Assembly: GCA_029449245.1 (NCBI GenBank)
Contig: JANATF010000021.1
Location: 248,001-312,000, forward strand
Reading direction: 5' to 3'
DNA from: Mortierella alpina
Lineage: Eukaryota > Mortierellomycota > Mortierellomycetes > Mortierellales > Mortierellaceae
DNA: 64,000 bases
A program made the position numbers and the translations under genes. Position 1 is the stretch's first letter, and every line of letters begins with the position of its first letter. Below, piece by piece: positions 61,684 to 64,000 of the stretch. The notes under the pieces are model-generated. The model was not told where the DNA came from and made no database searches. It saw nothing but the letters and a program-made list of their open reading frames with translations.

Positions 61684-63447
61684 TCACTGAGAACGACGGC
61701 AGGTCAGATCATCACTCCAGTCTTCACTACCAACACATCTGTTGCAGAGGAACAGCCCTTGGGGGTCGACCATATCCTTGATCTCCTTCAGACGCGGATA
61801 ATTATCTCCGAAATAGTTTACCTGCCAGTTGGGCTCTCCAGGATCGGCCTCATTGAAGTATGCACCTGATCCAGGGGTGATATCGCGCAATATCTGGATT
61901 GTTTTGGTCAATTGACGAGCGACCACTTGTTGCTCTATTACCGGAAGGTCATCCTCCCACACGGAAGAAAACACGACATCCATCAAAGCGTCCCGCCAAG
62001 CTGGGTGGACCGAGGTTTCGGTGCGAGAACCATTGGCTACAGCGCCGCCAGCTACTATTTGAGAGAGAAAGTACGCATTGGGATTCCCATAATCGCGACT
62101 GGCGTCCTGAGCCTTCATGAGAGCGTCGGCAAGTTCTTCCACTCGATCGGGACTCTCCAGGTTTCGGCGAGGGATGAGTCGCGACCCTAAAACAACATTC
62201 ATTCCAGCATTCTTATCCTCCATTCTCAACTTGGAAGCCGCGTATGCGTCCCAGAAGGAGGAATATGTATTGACGACGCCCAGGACAAATGCATCCTCAA
62301 AGGATTCTGCGTAGTCGAAGAAGGGTGAAATGCTGTTCTGGGCGAAAATCCAATCCTTATCTGTCAGACTGAAGGCAATCTTCAAGAAGTCATCCTGTAT
62401 AAATGCGTAACCGGACCATCCGTCCTTGGATAGATCGACCTGTCGAGAAAGCCAGTCCTTGATGAGTTTGTGCCTGGTCTCGCGTTCCCTGAAATATATC
62501 TGGTACGTGGCGACTTGGATGGTTATCAACGGAGGATGAGTTCGATAGACGGCTCCCACCACCACAGCAAAGGTTCCTCCTCCTCCTCCTCGAAGAGCCC
62601 AGAATAGATCCTTGTTCTGGAAAGCGTTGGCAATCTTGACCGTCCCGTCCGCTGTAACGACTGTGTACTGGAGGACATTGTCAGCACAAAGTCCATATAC
62701 CTGCGATATAGGACTGTGCCCGCCGCCTTGACAGTAACCACCGCTGGCTCCAACAGAAGGCCCTGAACCGCCTACAACTATCACACCATGCCCATGAGCC
62801 GCTCTGTAGGCATCATCCCAGATAACTCCCGGACCCAAAATAATGGCTCCTGTGCCCTTGGTACCTTCGTCCGCACCATCGGGTACAAATTCATCATTGA
62901 ACGCAATGCTCTTGTTGTGGAGAACCCAAAGGCTAAGAGATGATGCTCCTATGCTCCTGCCCAAGTAATCATGCCCCGTGTTCTTGATGACGAGGCGGAT
63001 GTTGTGCTTTGCTGCGAATTTCACTGTTTCCTGGACGTGTTCCACGGTTGTAGCATTGACCGTATAGAGTGGCACTGCTCCTTGGTGACATGGTGCGGTT
63101 CTGTTGAGGCCCAAACAACCCATATAACCGTTAACTTCCCAGTTCGTTTGCTGGACAGCACCAGGTTGGATTTGCCTCCACCAGTCGTAACTGTAGCCCT
63201 GTTGAATCTCTTGGCACGTAGTGATGTCGTAATGTGGGTTGTGACATGCAAATGAAGCAGGCCGAGTGGCAATCAGTCGATCACTGACAGTGCGATTCAA
63301 GACCGCCCATTGCTCAATGGTTGGCCAACATGATTCCAAGGGTAAACATTTGCAGTTCTCCTGAGAATGAGGTACAAAGGAGGCGATCGAAACCTTTAGC
63401 GAGGAAAGTGCTATTAGGAGAGTGGCAAGAGCGAGTGCATTCAGCAT
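61684..63447 (-). CDS. Secreted berberine-bridge-type FAD oxidase
   Basis: Intronless, 587 residues. Residues 1-22 form a signal peptide. The FAD-binding PCMH-type domain spans about 125-310, with GHDYLGRS (H159) and GGYCQGGGHS (C239) as the pair that usually holds FAD by two covalent bonds. The C-terminal berberine-bridge motif is at about 540-570 (YFNEADPGEPNWQVNYFG, NYPRLKEIKDMVDPQG). Several N-x-S/T sites fit secretion. The family oxidises sugars, alcohols or alkaloid-like substrates with O2, releasing H2O2; the substrate here is unknown. The start is the only Met giving a signal peptide. Confidence 0.93.
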   Translation of the reverse strand: MLNALALATLLIALSSLKVSIASFVPHSQENCKCLPLESCWPTIEQWAVLNRTVSDRLIATRPASFACHNPHYDITTCQEIQQGYSYDWWRQIQPGAVQQTNWEVNGYMGCLGLNRTAPCHQGAVPLYTVNATTVEHVQETVKFAAKHNIRLVIKNTGHDYLGRSIGASSLSLWVLHNKSIAFNDEFVPDGADEGTKGTGAIILGPGVIWDDAYRAAHGHGVIVVGGSGPSVGASGGYCQGGGHSPISQVYGLCADNVLQYTVVTADGTVKIANAFQNKDLFWALRGGGGGTFAVVVGAVYRTHPPLITIQVATYQIYFRERETRHKLIKDWLSRQVDLSKDGWSGYAFIQDDFLKIAFSLTDKDWIFAQNSISPFFDYAESFEDAFVLGVVNTYSSFWDAYAASKLRMEDKNAGMNVVLGSRLIPRRNLESPDRVEELADALMKAQDASRDYGNPNAYFLSQIVAGGAVANGSRTETSVHPAWRDALMDVVFSSVWEDDLPVIEQQVVARQLTKTIQILRDITPGSGAYFNEADPGEPNWQVNYFGDNYPRLKEIKDMVDPQGLFLCNRCVGSEDWSDDLTCRRSQ

Positions 63448-63454
63448 GGTTGGA

Positions 63455-63468
63455 GGGGGGGGGGGGGG
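63455..63468. repeat. G14 homopolymer in 5' leader
   Basis: Run of 14 G a few bases upstream of the FAD oxidase ATG (C run in its mRNA leader). Confidence 0.9.
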
Positions 63469-63506
63469 TTACATACACGCAGTTATACATGCTACGTGAT
63501 TATGGC

Positions 63507-63513
63507 TTTTATA
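63507..63513 (-). promoter_or_regulatory. TATA box of the FAD oxidase gene
   Basis: TATAAAA on the minus strand about 60 bp before the ATG. Confidence 0.6.
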
Positions 63514-64000
63514 AACGGGATTCAATTTTCGATCTGCCCTAGCATCTGCAACAGATGCATTCCTCATATAGAGCATTTGAAGCGTCAACATCCCAGCGCG
63601 AATTTGATGCCTTTATCCTTTACAAAAAGCAAAATTGGGACAGCTCGAGTAAGGTATCGCAGATCAATGGGTCCCAGATCAATAAAGGGAAAAGCACAGA
63701 CAGACATAGCGTAGACATCGACACGCAAAGAATCAACCTTAAATCTATAGCTTTATGGCATAAGGATGGCCATAGAACAACGCTATGAGGACAGAGGCGG
63801 ACTTAACACGAAAGCTAGGCCGTGCGCTACTATCCTTCGCGATCTCTCGGAAGTGCCGCTTCTCGGGAACACTCATGATATCATAACATTTGATGGTTGT
63901 CGCTCTTCTCCTCAATATTTATCGTGTCAGTTCCTGCGTCGATCACACTTTGTGCACTCATACCGAAAAGCGCTCAAAATCCGAATTCTGCAAATGTAAG
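63514..64000. other. Window end, no gene recognised
   Basis: A frame from 63766 to 63999 is open but shows no known motif. Confidence 0.35.

Overview
The window looks like repeat-rich nuclear DNA of a filamentous fungus. Short GT-AG introns (about 80-240 bp), TATA-type promoters, a crinkler-type effector relic with a ubiquitin-like N-terminus, DIRS retroelements, an alpha-carbonic anhydrase, a tyrosinase and an NRPS-like reductase together suggest an early-diverging lineage such as Mortierellaceae (Mortierella/Linnemannia-like). That placement is an inference from gene content; a basidiomycete is the main alternative. I saw no rRNA, tRNA or CRISPR array.

The left 32 kb is almost entirely nested mobile DNA. 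Bases 1-66 are the right end of a hAT transposon. A LINE (75-6046, minus strand, 15-bp target duplication) is inserted at that edge. Next come a Helitron (left end at 6152, Rep/PIF1 helicase on the minus strand, zinc-knuckle 5' exons reaching about 13.8 kb) and a complete hAT (14229-17201) with an 8-bp target duplication. A two-gene element follows (17311-27261): a RecQ helicase and a convergent DUF6589 protein between 207-bp terminal inverted repeats. Its right repeat is split exactly by a DIRS retroelement (22831-27124). After a degenerate minisatellite (27270-28020) comes a second, oppositely oriented DIRS element (28099-32397).

The middle (32510-41515) is a giant near-perfect inverted repeat: two arms of about 4.1 kb around a 760-bp spacer. 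Each arm carries the same small secreted-protein gene with TATA box, 5'UTR intron and poly(A) signal, and a decayed Helitron helicase end. A 5'-truncated LINE (41517-42455) lies between the right arm and the first conventional gene.

The right third holds cellular genes separated by relics: an adenylation-carrier-reductase enzyme (42463-46113, minus), a 30-bp minisatellite, a secreted alpha-carbonic anhydrase (49058-49980), a Helitron relic split by a 238-bp hAT-type MITE, DIRS terminal-repeat relics on both sides of a tyrosinase (53323-54870), a decayed DIRS body (to about 57.3 kb), a six-exon zinc-independent-type MDR oxidoreductase (57623-59378, minus), a frameshifted crinkler pseudogene (60000-61019, minus) and a secreted berberine-bridge-type FAD oxidase (61684-63447, minus). 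The metabolic genes do not form an obvious single pathway. The most interesting candidates are the RecQ/DUF6589 transposon and the giant palindrome with its paired secreted-protein genes.
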